From Streptomyces sp. Tu6071 (GTDB taxonomy: Bacteria; Actinomycetota; Actinomycetes; Streptomycetales; Streptomycetaceae), in contig NZ_CM001165.1 of the NCBI RefSeq assembly GCF_000213055.1, positions 7,247,445 to 7,311,444 on the forward strand: 64,000 nt of DNA, written 5' to 3'. Both the position numbers and the translations under genes were made by a program. Positions 49,701 through 58,886 of the stretch are shown piece by piece. The first letter of the stretch is position 1. The number at the start of each line of letters is the position of its first letter. Under the pieces are notes generated by a model that was not told where the DNA came from, made no database searches, and saw only the letters and a list, made by a program, of their open reading frames with translations.

Positions 49701-49730
49701 GAGAGCGCTCCGGGGGCGCACCGCTCAGGC

Positions 49731-49751
49731 GGCCCGCCCCTGGAGCGGGCC
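49731..49751 (+). terminator. Short hairpin after the Gfo/Idh gene
   Basis: GGCCCGC (49731-49737) and GCGGGCC (49745-49751) form a 7-bp stem 30 bp after the stop. Confidence 0.45.
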
Positions 49752-50081
49752 CCCCGCGCAGGCGGCTCGGTCTGCCGTCTCCGCCGTGAGGGCCCGCGCC
49801 GTGGGCGGGAGAACCGGCCTGGACCGATCGCCCCGCCCCGCACGGGCCCTCCGCGTGTCGACTTGTCGGTTCATCGGCTCGTACGACCGTCCGGCGGTCC
49901 TCCGTACGAGTGCATCCCGCGCCCCTCGCCGAACCGCCCGCCCCCGCCCGGGGCACCCGTACGACCCGGCCCGTCCCGCGACGGGTCAGGTGTGACGCCG
50001 GGGCCCGCAGGGAACCCGTGGGTGCGTACCTGACCAGCACGACCGCACCGGCCCGGCCGCCGGCGCTGACGGGTGGCGAAG
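49752..50081. other. Gene-free leader region of the Clp unfoldase with a dyad hairpin
   Basis: No gene is supported here. The notable element is CTCGTACG (49878-49885) pairing perfectly with CGTACGAG (49903-49910), with a nested ACCG/CGGT pairing between. It could be an operator for a stress regulator or a leader hairpin of the clp mRNA. I do not see a clear HspR (HAIR) or ClgR site. Confidence 0.45.
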
Positions 50082-52682
50082 ATGAGCTCGTACATGGGAC
50101 CAGAGGACTACGGACAGGACCCCCTCGGGGAATTCCTCGCACGTTTCTTCGGCGGCGGCAGTCCGTCCCAGGGGCGGCGCCAGCCGCGCTACTACGACTT
50201 CGCGCGGCTCATGAGCGAGCCCACCCGCCAGCTCGTCCAGCAGGCCGCCAACTACGCCGCCCAGAACGGCAGCAGCGACCTCGGCACCGAGCACCTGCTG
50301 CGCGCCGCCGTCGCCGCCGAGCCCACGCGGGAACTCCTCGCCCAGGCCGGAGTGGACCCGGACCAGGTGGGCGCCGAGATCGACGAGCACGCCGAGCGCG
50401 GTCCGGCCCGCAGCTCCATCGCCGTGAGCCCCGCCGTCAAGCGCGCGCTCATGGACTCGCACGAGATCGCCCGCGCCTCCGGCTCCTCCTACATCGGCCC
50501 CGAGCACCTCCTCGCGGCCCTCGCCGCCAACAAGGACGCCACCGCCGGCCGCATCCTCGACGCCGCCCGCTTCTCGCCCGGGGGCCCCGGACCCGCGCAG
50601 GGCGAGCACCAGGGCGGCGCGTGGGGCAACGGCGAGCGGGGCCCCGCGCCCGGCGCCAGGCCCGGCGGGAACAGCAGGACGCCCACGCTCGACACGTACG
50701 GCACGGACCTCACCGAGGCCGCCCGCCAGGGCCGGATCGACCCCGTCATCGGCCGCGAGAACGAGATCGAGCAGACCGTCGAGGTCCTCGCCAGGCGCGG
50801 CAAGAACAACCCGGTCCTCATCGGCGAGGCCGGGGTCGGCAAGACCGCCGTCGTCGAGGGGCTCGCCCAGCGCATGGCCGACGGCGACGTGCCCGACATC
50901 CTCGCGGACCGCCGCGTCGTCCAGCTCAACCTGTCGGCCCTCGTCGCGGGCACCCGCTACCGGGGCGACTTCGAGGAACGCCTCACCGGCCTCGTCGACG
51001 AGATCCGCGAGCACTCCGACGAGGTGATCGTCTTCATCGACGAACTCCACACCGTCGTCGGCGCGGGCGGCGGAGGGGGCGGCGAGGGCGGCGGCTCGAT
51101 GGACGCGAGCAACATGCTCAAGCCCGCGCTCGCCCGCGGCGAACTCCACGTCATCGGGGCCACGACGCTGGAGGAGTACCGCCGCTACATCGAGAAGGAC
51201 GCGGCCCTCGCCCGCCGCTTCCAGCCCATCCTCGTGCCCGAGCCGAGCCCCGCGGACGCCATCGAGATCCTGCGCGGCCTGCGCGACCGCTACGAGGCCC
51301 ACCACCAGGTCCGCTACACCGACGAGGCCCTCGTCGCGGCCGTCGAGCTCTCCGACCGCTACCTCACCGACCGCTTCCTGCCGGACAAGGCGATCGACCT
51401 CATCGACCAGGCGGGCGCCCGCGTCCGCATGCGCTCCTCGACCCGCGGCACCGATGTGCGCGCCCTCCAGCGCGAGGCCGAGCAACTGCGCCGCGACAAG
51501 GACCAGGCCGTCGCCGCCGAGCAGTACGAACGCGCCACCGAATTGCGCGACAAGCTCGGCGAGCTGGAGCGGCGCATCGAGTCCAGCGGCGACCCGCACC
51601 CCAACAAGGACACGATCGCCGAGGTCACGATCGACGACATCGCCGGAGTCGTCTCGCGCCAGACCGGCATCCCCGTCAGCTCGCTCACGCAGGAGGAGAA
51701 GGAGCGCCTGCTCGGCCTGGAGGAGCACCTCCACGCCCGGGTCATCGGCCAGGACGAGGCCGTGACCGCCGTCGCCGACGCCGTCCTGCGCTCGCGCGCC
51801 GGGCTCTCGACCGGCGACCGGCCCATCGGCAGCTTCCTCTTCCTCGGCCCCACGGGCGTCGGCAAGACCGAGCTCGCCCGCACGCTCGCCGAGGCGCTCT
51901 TCGGCAGCGAGGACCGCATGGTGCGGCTCGACATGAGCGAGTACCAGGAACGCCACACCGTCTCCCGGCTCGTCGGGGCACCCCCCGGATACGTCGGCCA
52001 CGAGGAGGCCGGGCAGCTCACCGAGGCGGTGCGCCGCAACCCGTACTCGCTGCTCCTCCTCGACGAGATCGAGAAGGCGCACCCCGACGTCTTCAACATC
52101 CTCCTCCAGGTGCTCGACGACGGCCGCCTCACCGACGCCCAGGGCCGCACCGTCAACTTCACCAACACCGTCATCGTCATGACGAGCAACCTCGGCTCCG
52201 AGGCGATCACGAGCAAGGGCCGGCTCGGCTTCGGCAGCAACGACACCGAGAGCGACGAGGAGGACCGCAGGGAACGCGTCCTGCGCCCCCTGCGCGAGCA
52301 CTTCCGGCCCGAATTCCTCAATCGCATCGATGAGATCGTCATCTTCCGCCAGCTCGACGACACCCAACTGCGCGAGATCACCGACCTGTTGCTCGACGAG
52401 ACGCGGCGCGGACTGCGCGCCCAGGGCGTCGAGGTCACCTTCACGCCCGCCGCCGTCGCCTGGATCGCCCACCACGGCTACCAGCCCGAGTACGGGGCGC
52501 GCCCCCTGCGCCGCACCATCCAGCGCGAGGTCACCAACGAACTCTCGCGCAAACTCCTGCGCGGCGAACTCCCCGAGAACACGGCCCTGGTCGTGGACGC
52601 GGAGGAGGGCGCGCCCCGCCTCGTCTTCCGCACGGAGACCGAGACGGGCAAGGGGACGCGCACGGAACCGGCCGCGGACTGA
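50082..52682 (+). CDS. ClpC-like AAA+ unfoldase (Clp protease ATP-binding subunit)
   Basis: An 866-residue two-ring AAA+ protein. The Clp-N repeats occupy about 40-160. A Gly-rich linker precedes the first AAA+ module (GEAGVGKT at about 248-255, [10 protein letters not shown]). A UVR-like middle segment ([20 protein letters not shown]) is present instead of the long ClpB coiled coil. The second module has [31 protein letters not shown] provides an LGF loop suited to docking ClpP. It is therefore a degradation partner rather than a disaggregase. The start chosen is ATG 50082 behind GGGTGG; an in-frame GTG at 50073 and ATG at 50094 are alternatives. The N-terminal 35 residues are Gly-rich and unlike housekeeping ClpC. 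Confidence 0.92.
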   Translation: MSSYMGPEDYGQDPLGEFLARFFGGGSPSQGRRQPRYYDFARLMSEPTRQLVQQAANYAAQNGSSDLGTEHLLRAAVAAEPTRELLAQAGVDPDQVGAEIDEHAERGPARSSIAVSPAVKRALMDSHEIARASGSSYIGPEHLLAALAANKDATAGRILDAARFSPGGPGPAQGEHQGGAWGNGERGPAPGARPGGNSRTPTLDTYGTDLTEAARQGRIDPVIGRENEIEQTVEVLARRGKNNPVLIGEAGVGKTAVVEGLAQRMADGDVPDILADRRVVQLNLSALVAGTRYRGDFEERLTGLVDEIREHSDEVIVFIDELHTVVGAGGGGGGEGGGSMDASNMLKPALARGELHVIGATTLEEYRRYIEKDAALARRFQPILVPEPSPADAIEILRGLRDRYEAHHQVRYTDEALVAAVELSDRYLTDRFLPDKAIDLIDQAGARVRMRSSTRGTDVRALQREAEQLRRDKDQAVAAEQYERATELRDKLGELERRIESSGDPHPNKDTIAEVTIDDIAGVVSRQTGIPVSSLTQEEKERLLGLEEHLHARVIGQDEAVTAVADAVLRSRAGLSTGDRPIGSFLFLGPTGVGKTELARTLAEALFGSEDRMVRLDMSEYQERHTVSRLVGAPPGYVGHEEAGQLTEAVRRNPYSLLLLDEIEKAHPDVFNILLQVLDDGRLTDAQGRTVNFTNTVIVMTSNLGSEAITSKGRLGFGSNDTESDEEDRRERVLRPLREHFRPEFLNRIDEIVIFRQLDDTQLREITDLLLDETRRGLRAQGVEVTFTPAAVAWIAHHGYQPEYGARPLRRTIQREVTNELSRKLLRGELPENTALVVDAEEGAPRLVFRTETETGKGTRTEPAAD

Positions 52683-52686
52683 CCGC

Positions 52687-52730
52687 ACGCGCGCCGCGCG
52701 CGGACGGGTCCGTCCGCACGCGGCGCGCGT
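52687..52730 (+). terminator. Terminator of the clp gene
   Basis: A 21-base arm at 52687-52707 pairs with 52710-52730 with a single mismatch, starting 4 bp after the stop codon. The arms are almost loopless, so the tip probably opens. Confidence 0.85.
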
Positions 52731-52802
52731 CCCGTACGGCGTGTGTCTGCAGCCGTCAGGTCGCGCACGTGGCACGTGTCCTGTGTGCGGGCCCGTGTCC
52801 CG

Positions 52803-52808
52803 TACTCT
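52803..52808 (+). promoter_or_regulatory. -10 hexamer TACTCT, leaderless CPT-like mRNA
   Basis: TACTCT ends six bases before the GTG at 52815, with no ribosome binding site between. Confidence 0.6.
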
Positions 52809-52814
52809 GCGCGC

Positions 52815-53372
52815 GTGCTTCCTTACGATGTCCTCGTCCTCAACGGCGGCTCCAGCTCCGGCACCACGAGCCTCGCGCGCGCCCTCCAGGACCTCCTGCT
52901 TCCCGAGCCCTGGCTGCTGTGCGCCGTGGACGACCTCGTCGCGGCGCTCCCCGCCGCGCTCCGCGAGGACGGCGCGGGCGGGACGGGCGAGGGGATCGTT
53001 CTCGCGGGCGACGGCTCGGTGCGCCCGGGGGAGACCTTCCGCCGCGTCGAGGCCGCCTGGAGGGCGGGCGTCGCGGCGACCGCGCGGGCCGGGACCCGCG
53101 TCCTGGTGGACGACGTCTTCCTCGGCGGCCCCGCCTCGCAGGCCCGCTGGGCGGACGCGCTCACCGGGCTGCGCACCGCCTGGGTCGGCGTGCGCTGCGC
53201 GCCCGCCGTCGCCGCGGCGCGCGAGGCCGGACGGCCGGACCGGGTGCCGGGCATGGCGGCACGTCAGGCCCTTCTGGTGCACGAAGGCGTGCGCTACGAC
53301 ACCGAGGCGGACACGACACACCACGACCCCGCGACGTGCGCCCGCGAGGTGCTGCGGACGCTGGGCGCGTGA
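52815..53372 (+). CDS. Chloramphenicol phosphotransferase-like protein with altered P-loop
   Basis: A 185-residue P-loop kinase-fold protein. YDVLVLNGGSSSGTTSLARA aligns with the CPT opening LNGGSSxGKS, but the Walker-A Lys is replaced by Thr (GSSSGTTS). The following VDDLVAALPAAL holds the Asp equivalent to the CPT catalytic Asp. VLVDDVFLGG and VGVRCAPAVAAAREAGRPDR match the second half. The loss of the Lys makes ATP-dependent phosphorylation doubtful. The GTG start is supported by a -10 hexamer six bases upstream. The substrate is unlikely to be readable from context. Confidence 0.8.
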   Translation: MLPYDVLVLNGGSSSGTTSLARALQDLLLPEPWLLCAVDDLVAALPAALREDGAGGTGEGIVLAGDGSVRPGETFRRVEAAWRAGVAATARAGTRVLVDDVFLGGPASQARWADALTGLRTAWVGVRCAPAVAAAREAGRPDRVPGMAARQALLVHEGVRYDTEADTTHHDPATCAREVLRTLGA

Positions 53373-53424
53373 AGAACCAGCGACCCGCGCCATGGGGCGC
53401 AGGGGGGAGAGAGCGGAGCGGGCC

Positions 53425-53904
53425 CTAGTTCGCCTCGCCGTCCGCCGCCGCCATGAGCGTCGCGAGGTCGAGCTTGCCCATCTTCATCATGGCGGCCATC
53501 GCGCGCGCGGCGCGCTCCTGGTCCGGGCCCGCGATGAGGTCGAGGAAGGGGAGGGGGACGATCTGCCAGGACAGGCCCCACCGGTCCTTGAGCCAGCCGC
53601 ACGGGCCCTCGGAGCCGCCGAGGCTCAGCGCGTCCCAGTAGTGGTCGATCTCGGCCTGGTCGGCGCACTCCACGACGAGCGAGACGGCCTCGGTGAAGTG
53701 GAACTCGGGACCGCCGTTGAGCGCGTTGTGCCGGGTCCCGTCGAGGGTGAAGTCGACCGTGAGGACGGAGCCCGCGGGGCGGTGACCGCCCTCCTGGTAG
53801 TGGGTCACGCGGTCGATCCGCGAATTGGGGAAGACGGAGACGTAGTACTGGGCGGCCTCCAGCGCCTCGCTGTCGAACCACAGACTCGGGATGACGTGCG
53901 GCAT
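53425..53904 (-). CDS. VOC family protein, PhnB/3-demethylubiquinone-methyltransferase-like
   Basis: A 159-residue protein of the PF06983 group. It begins HVIPSLWFDSEALEAAQYYV, with SVFPNSRIDRVTHY, GSVLTVDFTLDGTRHNALNG, and DHYWDALSLGG preceding CGWLKDRWGLSWQIVP. These are the standard landmarks of the family. Despite the family's old name, most members lack proven methyltransferase activity. It is convergent with the CPT-like gene. ATG at 53904. Confidence 0.9.
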   Translation of the reverse strand: MPHVIPSLWFDSEALEAAQYYVSVFPNSRIDRVTHYQEGGHRPAGSVLTVDFTLDGTRHNALNGGPEFHFTEAVSLVVECADQAEIDHYWDALSLGGSEGPCGWLKDRWGLSWQIVPLPFLDLIAGPDQERAARAMAAMMKMGKLDLATLMAAADGEAN

Positions 53905-54001
53905 GGGATTGCCCTCCTCGGCCGGGGCGCACGGCCGTTCCGCACGTCCTCACCAGCTACGACCGTCCCACCGACCGGAACTCATCGCATCCCGGCCCGC
54001 G

Positions 54002-54007
54002 TAGGCT
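54002..54007 (+). promoter_or_regulatory. -10 hexamer TAGGCT, leaderless lipoprotein mRNA
   Basis: TAGGCT is followed by CCCGGG and the GTG at 54014. No ribosome binding site is present. Confidence 0.6.
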
Positions 54008-54013
54008 CCCGGG

Positions 54014-54832
54014 GTGTTCTCGTTCCGCCTGCCCGGCCTCCTGCTCGCCGTCCTGCTCCTCGCCGCGTGCGGCACGGACCCCGCGCCCTCCGCGTCCCGC
54101 TCCGCGACCCCGGCACCGCGCCTCCCGCCCCGCCACGAAGGCGTCGACTACCAGCTCGGCGGCTCCTACCCGCCCCCCGCCGGAGCCCGGATCGTCGTCC
54201 GCGACCACGCGGCGAAGCCCGCCACCGGGCACTACAACGTCTGCTACGTCAACGCGTTCCAGGCCCAGCCGGGACGGACCGCCGACTGGCCGGCCGACCT
54301 CCTCCTGCGCGACGCGCGCGGCAAGGCCGTCATCGACCGCGACTGGGACGAGCAGCTCATCGACCTGCGCACCCCGGACCGCAGGAAGCGCGCCGCCGAC
54401 CGCGTCGGCGACCTGATCGCGGGCTGCGCCCGGCACGGCTTCCAGGCCGTCGAACCCGACAACTACGACAGCTACACGCGCTCCCACGGACTCCTCAAGG
54501 CCGCCGACGCCACCGCCTACCTCACCCTCCTCGCCCGCACCGCCCACCGCCACGGCCTCGCCATCGCCCAGAAGAACACCGCCGAGCTGGCCTCCCGGCG
54601 CGAGAAGGTCGGCCTCGACTTCGCCGTCACCGAGGAGTGCGGCGCGTACGAGGAGTGCGGGACGTACCTGCGCGCCTTCGACGGGCACGTCCTCGACATC
54701 GAGTACACCCGCGAGGGACTGCGCGCGGCGTGCGCGGTGCCGAAGCTGCGCCCCGCGGTCGTGCTGCGCGACCTGGACCTCGTCCCGCGCGGCGAGAAGG
54801 GGTACGTACGGGCGGTGTGCCCCGCCTCCTGA
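54014..54832 (+). CDS. GH114-like (endo alpha-1,4 polygalactosaminidase) lipoprotein
   Basis: A 272-residue lipoprotein. The signal peptide (FRLPGLLLAVLLLAACG) ends in a lipobox LAAC. The domain contains YNVCYVNAFQAQPGRTADWP, IDLRTPDRRKRAADRVGDLI, GFQAVEPDNYDSYTRSHGLL, IAQKNTAELAS and DFAVTEECGAYEECGTYLRA. This is the GH114 TIM-barrel pattern, with Asp/Glu near the barrel ends. Such enzymes cleave galactosaminogalactan-like polymers. It would act at the outer face of the membrane. The GTG start is supported by the leaderless promoter. Confidence 0.85.
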   Translation: MFSFRLPGLLLAVLLLAACGTDPAPSASRSATPAPRLPPRHEGVDYQLGGSYPPPAGARIVVRDHAAKPATGHYNVCYVNAFQAQPGRTADWPADLLLRDARGKAVIDRDWDEQLIDLRTPDRRKRAADRVGDLIAGCARHGFQAVEPDNYDSYTRSHGLLKAADATAYLTLLARTAHRHGLAIAQKNTAELASRREKVGLDFAVTEECGAYEECGTYLRAFDGHVLDIEYTREGLRAACAVPKLRPAVVLRDLDLVPRGEKGYVRAVCPAS

Positions 54833-54978
54833 GGCGGTACGCGCGCGGTGTCCCACAGGCGCCCGGCGCCGGGAAGCCCCACCGACCGCCCCGTCCCGGA
54901 GGCGCCTCCGGTCGCGTCGCGCCGGCCGCCCGCGCGGGGACGCCGGGTGGGACGCCGCCCGGTGCGCGCGGGCCGTCG

Positions 54979-55224
54979 TCAGTCCGGCAGCGGTGTCACG
55001 CTGCGCGGGGTGCTCGGCGACTGGTGCGTACTCGTCGGGAGCATCCTGATCTCGCCCTCGGGGTTGATCTCCGCCTGCACGATCCCCGTCTCGTCGCGGT
55101 AGAGCGGGGCGCCGCTCGGGCCCGTCTGCTGCGTACGGATCACTGTCACGGCCGCCGGGCCGCCGCCCGGCTCGCCCACGATCTCGGCGGCGTCGAAGAT
55201 CAGCTCGTAGCGCTCGGGCTGCAT
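54979..55224 (-). CDS. DUF6296-like small protein
   Basis: An 81-residue protein. MQPERYELIFDAAEIVGEPG, then TVIRTQQTGPSGAPLYRDET and GIVQAEINPEGEIRMLPT suggest a small all-beta fold found repeatedly in Streptomyces, with a Ser/Pro-rich C-terminal tail. Role unknown. The start is the ATG at 55224; upstream residues in frame are Arg-rich. The 165 bp on to the serine hydrolase end show no gene. Confidence 0.65.
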   Translation of the reverse strand: MQPERYELIFDAAEIVGEPGGGPAAVTVIRTQQTGPSGAPLYRDETGIVQAEINPEGEIRMLPTSTHQSPSTPRSVTPLPD

Positions 55225-55389
55225 GACAGGCTCCGTCCTGCGGGAGGGATCGCGGGCACCGGCTGCCCCCTGCATGATGCGGGCAGCGGTCCGGCGGGGG
55301 CGTGCGGAGGTGCGCCGTTCGGGGGCGCACCCCCGGGGCGTCCGGGGGCGCGCCACCCGAGCTTCAGGGGCGCACTCCGGGGCGGAGCC

Positions 55390-56430
55390 TCACCACCCCA
55401 GCCCGTGGAACTCCCTGCGCAGCGGCCCGAAGCCCCGCTCCTCGCGCGAGGGGTGCACGCGGTTGGTGAGCAGGACCGCGTACCGCCTCGTCGCCGGGTC
55501 GATCCACAGGCTCGTCCCCGTGAAACCCGTGTGCCCGTACGCGCCGGGGCCGAACGAGCCGCCGACGGGCGAGGCGTCGCCGGGGTCCTGCCCCTGCCAG
55601 GCGAGCGCCCGGCGCAGGTTGAGCCCGTCCGTGTGCGGCGCCGTCATGCGCGCGTACGTCTCGGGGCGCAGCAGTCCGGGTGCCCCGTCGGCGAGCGAGC
55701 GGGCGAGCCTTTCGACGTCGGCGAGCGGGGCGAACAGCCCGGCGTGCCCCGCGACGCCGCCGAGCACGACGGCGTTCTCGTCGTGGACCTCGCCGCGCAC
55801 CACGCGCCCCCGCCACGGGCACTCCTCGGTCGCCACCGCGCGCTCCGGCGGCACGGGCCCGAACCCCGTCCCGCGCAGCCCGAGCGGCGTGGCCACGTAC
55901 CGGTCCACGAGCGCGTCGAGCCCCGCGCCGCCCGCCGCCTCTGCGAGCAGCCCGAGAAGCATGAAGCCCTGCGAGGAGTACGTGACGCGCTCCCCGGGCG
56001 GGCCGCTCAGCGGCAGCCGGGCGAGCCCGTCGAGCAGCGCCTCGCGGGTCGGGTGCGTGCGGTACATCGGCACCTGGCCGGGGAGCCCCGAGGTGTGGGT
56101 GAGCAGCGCCGCGACGGTCAGGGGCGCGAGCGGGGTGTCGCGGTAGCGGGGCAGGTAGGTGGCGAGGGGTGCTTCGAGCGCGAGCGCGCCGCGTTCGGCG
56201 AGTGCCATGACGACGAGCCCGACGACGGGTTTCGTCACGGAGGCGAGGTCCCACAGGTCCGTGCCGTCGAGCGCGGGGCCGTCCCAGGCCCGGGTCCCGA
56301 GCCACCCCCGGTCCACGCCCCCGTCCGGCGTCGAGACGGCCCACGCGGCGCCCGAGTACAGGCCGCGCTCCCGCCCCTCGGCGAGCAGCGCGCGCCGCGC
56401 CGCGCCCGTCTCCGTACGCACGTCGCTCAT
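55390..56430 (-). CDS. Serine hydrolase, beta-lactamase/esterase class C type
   Basis: A 346-residue cytoplasmic protein of the beta-lactamase family. The nucleophile motif is DLASVTKPVVGLVV (SxxK). The second motif is YSSQGFMLLGLLAEA (YSS where YxN is typical), and the third is HTGFTGTSLWIDP (HTG). No signal peptide, unlike true beta-lactamases, so it more likely hydrolyses an imported peptide or ester. It overlaps the end of the IclR gene (ATGA) and is thus coupled to it. The divergent Dpp-type importer suggests a substrate that arrives through that transporter. Confidence 0.88.
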   Translation of the reverse strand: MSDVRTETGAARRALLAEGRERGLYSGAAWAVSTPDGGVDRGWLGTRAWDGPALDGTDLWDLASVTKPVVGLVVMALAERGALALEAPLATYLPRYRDTPLAPLTVAALLTHTSGLPGQVPMYRTHPTREALLDGLARLPLSGPPGERVTYSSQGFMLLGLLAEAAGGAGLDALVDRYVATPLGLRGTGFGPVPPERAVATEECPWRGRVVRGEVHDENAVVLGGVAGHAGLFAPLADVERLARSLADGAPGLLRPETYARMTAPHTDGLNLRRALAWQGQDPGDASPVGGSFGPGAYGHTGFTGTSLWIDPATRRYAVLLTNRVHPSREERGFGPLRREFHGLGW

Positions 56431-57260
56431 CGTTCCTCGCCCTCCGCCTCGACGAGTCCCAGGCGTGGCGGGGCCTCCGCCGCGAGCCCGGCCTCGATGC
56501 TGCGCGCGGCCGAGAGCGCGAGCGGCGCGTACATCCCGGCGGCCGTGTCGTCGAAGGTGAACAGCGGCCCGCTGAGGACGAGGACGCCCGCGAGCACACC
56601 GTCCGGGCCGTGCACGGCGACGGCCAGCGCGCGCCGCGCGGCACCGGGGTCGGCCGGGTCGAGGGTCCAGCCGTCGCGGGCCGCCCCGGCGAGCGCCTCC
56701 GCGTCCTCGTCCTCGGTCCCGGCGGCCTCGCCCAGGGCCCGTACGAGCAGGCCCCCGGCGCCCGCCGTGAGCCGCTCGCGCTCGCCCGGCCGCGGCCCGA
56801 GCGCGAGCCCCGTACCGGGCGCGCTCACCTCGACGTGCACCAGCCACTCCCGGTCGCGCACCGCGTACGAGGCGAACAACCCCGTACGGGCGTGGAGTTC
56901 GTCGAGGACCGGGCGGACGTGGCGCAGGACGGGCTCCTCGGCGAGCACCGCCGCGGCGAGGCCGAGCAGGCGCGGGCCCGGCCGGTAGCTGCCGCCCTCG
57001 GCGGCCTCGGCGAAGCCCGCGGCGGCGAGCGAGCGCAACAGCCGGTGCACGGTGGGCTTCGCGAGCCCCGTACGCCGTGACAGCTCGGCGAGCCGGTGCG
57101 GCGCGCCCGTCGCGACGAGCGCCGACAGGACCTCCATCGCCTTGTCCACCGGACCCGGAGCGGTCCTGTCCGCAGGACCGGCGACAAGGCCCGTACCTGG
57201 CGAAACGTCGGGGGCCACGAGGGCCGCTGCCTGCGAAGGACTGTTGACCGTTTTCCCCAT
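56427..57260 (-). CDS. IclR family transcriptional regulator
   Basis: A 277-residue regulator. The N-terminal winged helix is AMEVLSALVATGAPHRLAEL, then SRRTGLAKPTVHRLLRSLAA. The C-terminal effector domain contains RTGLFASYAVRDREWLVHVE and VLAGVLVLSGPLFTFDDTAA. The start at ATG 57260 is favoured because TAAGCT lies seven bases before it; an earlier ATG at 57290 would precede that promoter. The stop overlaps the serine hydrolase start. It is divergent from the Dpp-type operon and probably controls both units. Confidence 0.9.
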   Translation of the reverse strand: MGKTVNSPSQAAALVAPDVSPGTGLVAGPADRTAPGPVDKAMEVLSALVATGAPHRLAELSRRTGLAKPTVHRLLRSLAAAGFAEAAEGGSYRPGPRLLGLAAAVLAEEPVLRHVRPVLDELHARTGLFASYAVRDREWLVHVEVSAPGTGLALGPRPGERERLTAGAGGLLVRALGEAAGTEDEDAEALAGAARDGWTLDPADPGAARRALAVAVHGPDGVLAGVLVLSGPLFTFDDTAAGMYAPLALSAARSIEAGLAAEAPPRLGLVEAEGEER

Positions 57261-57261
57261 G

Positions 57262-57299
57262 GGGTTTAGCTTACCCGCACTGCATTCCATCTGCCGGAA
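57262..57299. promoter_or_regulatory. Divergent promoter region with two candidate IclR operators
   Basis: GGGTTTAGCTTACCC (57262-57276) is nearly palindromic around AGCT and contains the TAAGCT -10 of the iclR gene on the minus strand. TTCC-N7-GGAA (57285-57299) is a second dyad. Only 54 bp separate the two divergent start codons. Confidence 0.5.
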
Positions 57300-57314
57300 C
57301 GGGTGTGTTGCTCA

Positions 57315-58886
57315 ATGGAACGAATACCTCGGGGTGCGCCACACGGGCCCCGTCCGTCGCGCCGCACCGTGCTGCGCTACGGCGGAGCGGCCGTCCCCGC
57401 GCTCGCCGCGACGGGGCTCCTCACCGGCTGCGGCACCGAGCCCGCCACGCACGCGGGCAACGTCCTTCGCGTCTCCCAGACCGGCGACCCGAAGACGATG
57501 GACCCGCAGAAGCAGGGCGACATGACGTCGATGAACGTCCTCGTCAACGTCTTCGACACGCTCACCGTCCGGGGCCGCGACAACAAGCTGGGACCCGGAC
57601 TCGCCCTCACCTGGAAGGCGGTCTCGCCGAAGGTCTGGCGCTTCACGCTGCGCCCCGGGGTCCGCTTCCACAACGGTGAGGCGTGCGACGCGAAAGCCGT
57701 CAAGTTCAGCCTCGACCGGCTCCTCGACCCCGCCACCAAGTCCCCCATCGTGGAACTGCGGTACGTCGACGGCGTCACCGTCGTGGACGCGCACACCGTC
57801 GACGTCCACACCTCCGTGCACGACCCGATCCTCCCGGACAAGGTGTCGCTCTTCGGCGGCGTCGTCGTCCCGCCCCGCTACCTCGCGAAGGTCGGCGACG
57901 ACGGCTTCGCCAACCACCCCGTCGGCACCGGGCCGTTCACCTTCGCCCACTGGCAGCGCGACCACGAACTGCGGCTGCGCGCCTTCCCCCACCACTGGCG
58001 GGGCCGCCCGGGACCGGACGAACTCGTCTTCACCCCGGCCCCCAACGCCTCCTCGGCGCTCGCCGCGCTCCAGAGCGGCGAGGTGGACCTCGTCAGCGGC
58101 CTCACCCCCGACGCCGCCCAGCAACTCGACGGCTACCCCGGCGTCCACCTCGACCACCACACCGGAATCCGCACCTCCTACCTCTCGCTCGACACCCTCA
58201 CGGACGGACCGCTGCGCGACCGCCGGGTGCGCCAGGCCCTCAACCACGCCGTCGACGTGCCCCTCCTCATCAAGGCCGTACTCGGCGGCAAGGCGCAGGA
58301 GGTGCCCGCGATGATCCCGCGCGGCGCCTTCGGCTTCGACGACTCCCTCGCCCCGTACACCCGCTCCGTCGGCCGCGCCAAGGACCTCCTCGCCGAGGCC
58401 GGGCACCCGCACGGCTTCCACACCACCCTCACCGCCTCCAACGTCGACGCCAACGTCGCAGAGGCCCTCTCCGGGCTCCTCGCCCGCGCCGGGGTGCACG
58501 CCCGGGTCAACCTCCTCGACCCCGGCACCTACGCCCAGCGCCTCACCTCCGACAACCACGGCGCGCTCGGCCCGCTCTACCTCGCCGCCTCCACCGTGTG
58601 GACCCTCGACGGCGAGAGCATGCTCCAGTCCAACGTCCGCTCCGACCGCCGCCAGAGCCGCTGGCACGACAAGCGCGCCGACGCCCTCGTGGACTCCGAG
58701 GAACTCTCCGTCGAACCGGCCACGCGCCGCCGCGCCTTCAGCCGCCTCCAGGAACTCGTCAAGACGGAGGCGCCCTTCGTGTCCCTGTACCAGATCGACA
58801 ACATCTACGCCCGCAACAACCGCCCCCGCTGGACCCCCGGCGCCGCCGGAGTCCTCGACATGGCCAGCGCGGAGGTCACCCGATGA
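57315..58886 (+). CDS. Peptide-type ABC transporter substrate-binding lipoprotein (DppA/OppA class)
   Basis: A 523-residue extracytoplasmic receptor of SBP family 5. The signal has a Tat-like SRRTVLRYGG and a lipobox LTGC (Cys about 38), so it is probably exported folded and lipid-anchored. The domain shows VLVNVFDTLTVRGRDNKLGP, GLALTWKAVSPKVWRFTLRP, GVRFHNGEA and GTGPFTF, all standard for the family. It delivers peptides or peptide-like/amino-sugar ligands to the permeases that follow. ATG 57315 is used; GTG 57303 is possible. The end overlaps the next gene by ATGA. Confidence 0.93.
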   Translation: MERIPRGAPHGPRPSRRTVLRYGGAAVPALAATGLLTGCGTEPATHAGNVLRVSQTGDPKTMDPQKQGDMTSMNVLVNVFDTLTVRGRDNKLGPGLALTWKAVSPKVWRFTLRPGVRFHNGEACDAKAVKFSLDRLLDPATKSPIVELRYVDGVTVVDAHTVDVHTSVHDPILPDKVSLFGGVVVPPRYLAKVGDDGFANHPVGTGPFTFAHWQRDHELRLRAFPHHWRGRPGPDELVFTPAPNASSALAALQSGEVDLVSGLTPDAAQQLDGYPGVHLDHHTGIRTSYLSLDTLTDGPLRDRRVRQALNHAVDVPLLIKAVLGGKAQEVPAMIPRGAFGFDDSLAPYTRSVGRAKDLLAEAGHPHGFHTTLTASNVDANVAEALSGLLARAGVHARVNLLDPGTYAQRLTSDNHGALGPLYLAASTVWTLDGESMLQSNVRSDRRQSRWHDKRADALVDSEELSVEPATRRRAFSRLQELVKTEAPFVSLYQIDNIYARNNRPRWTPGAAGVLDMASAEVTR

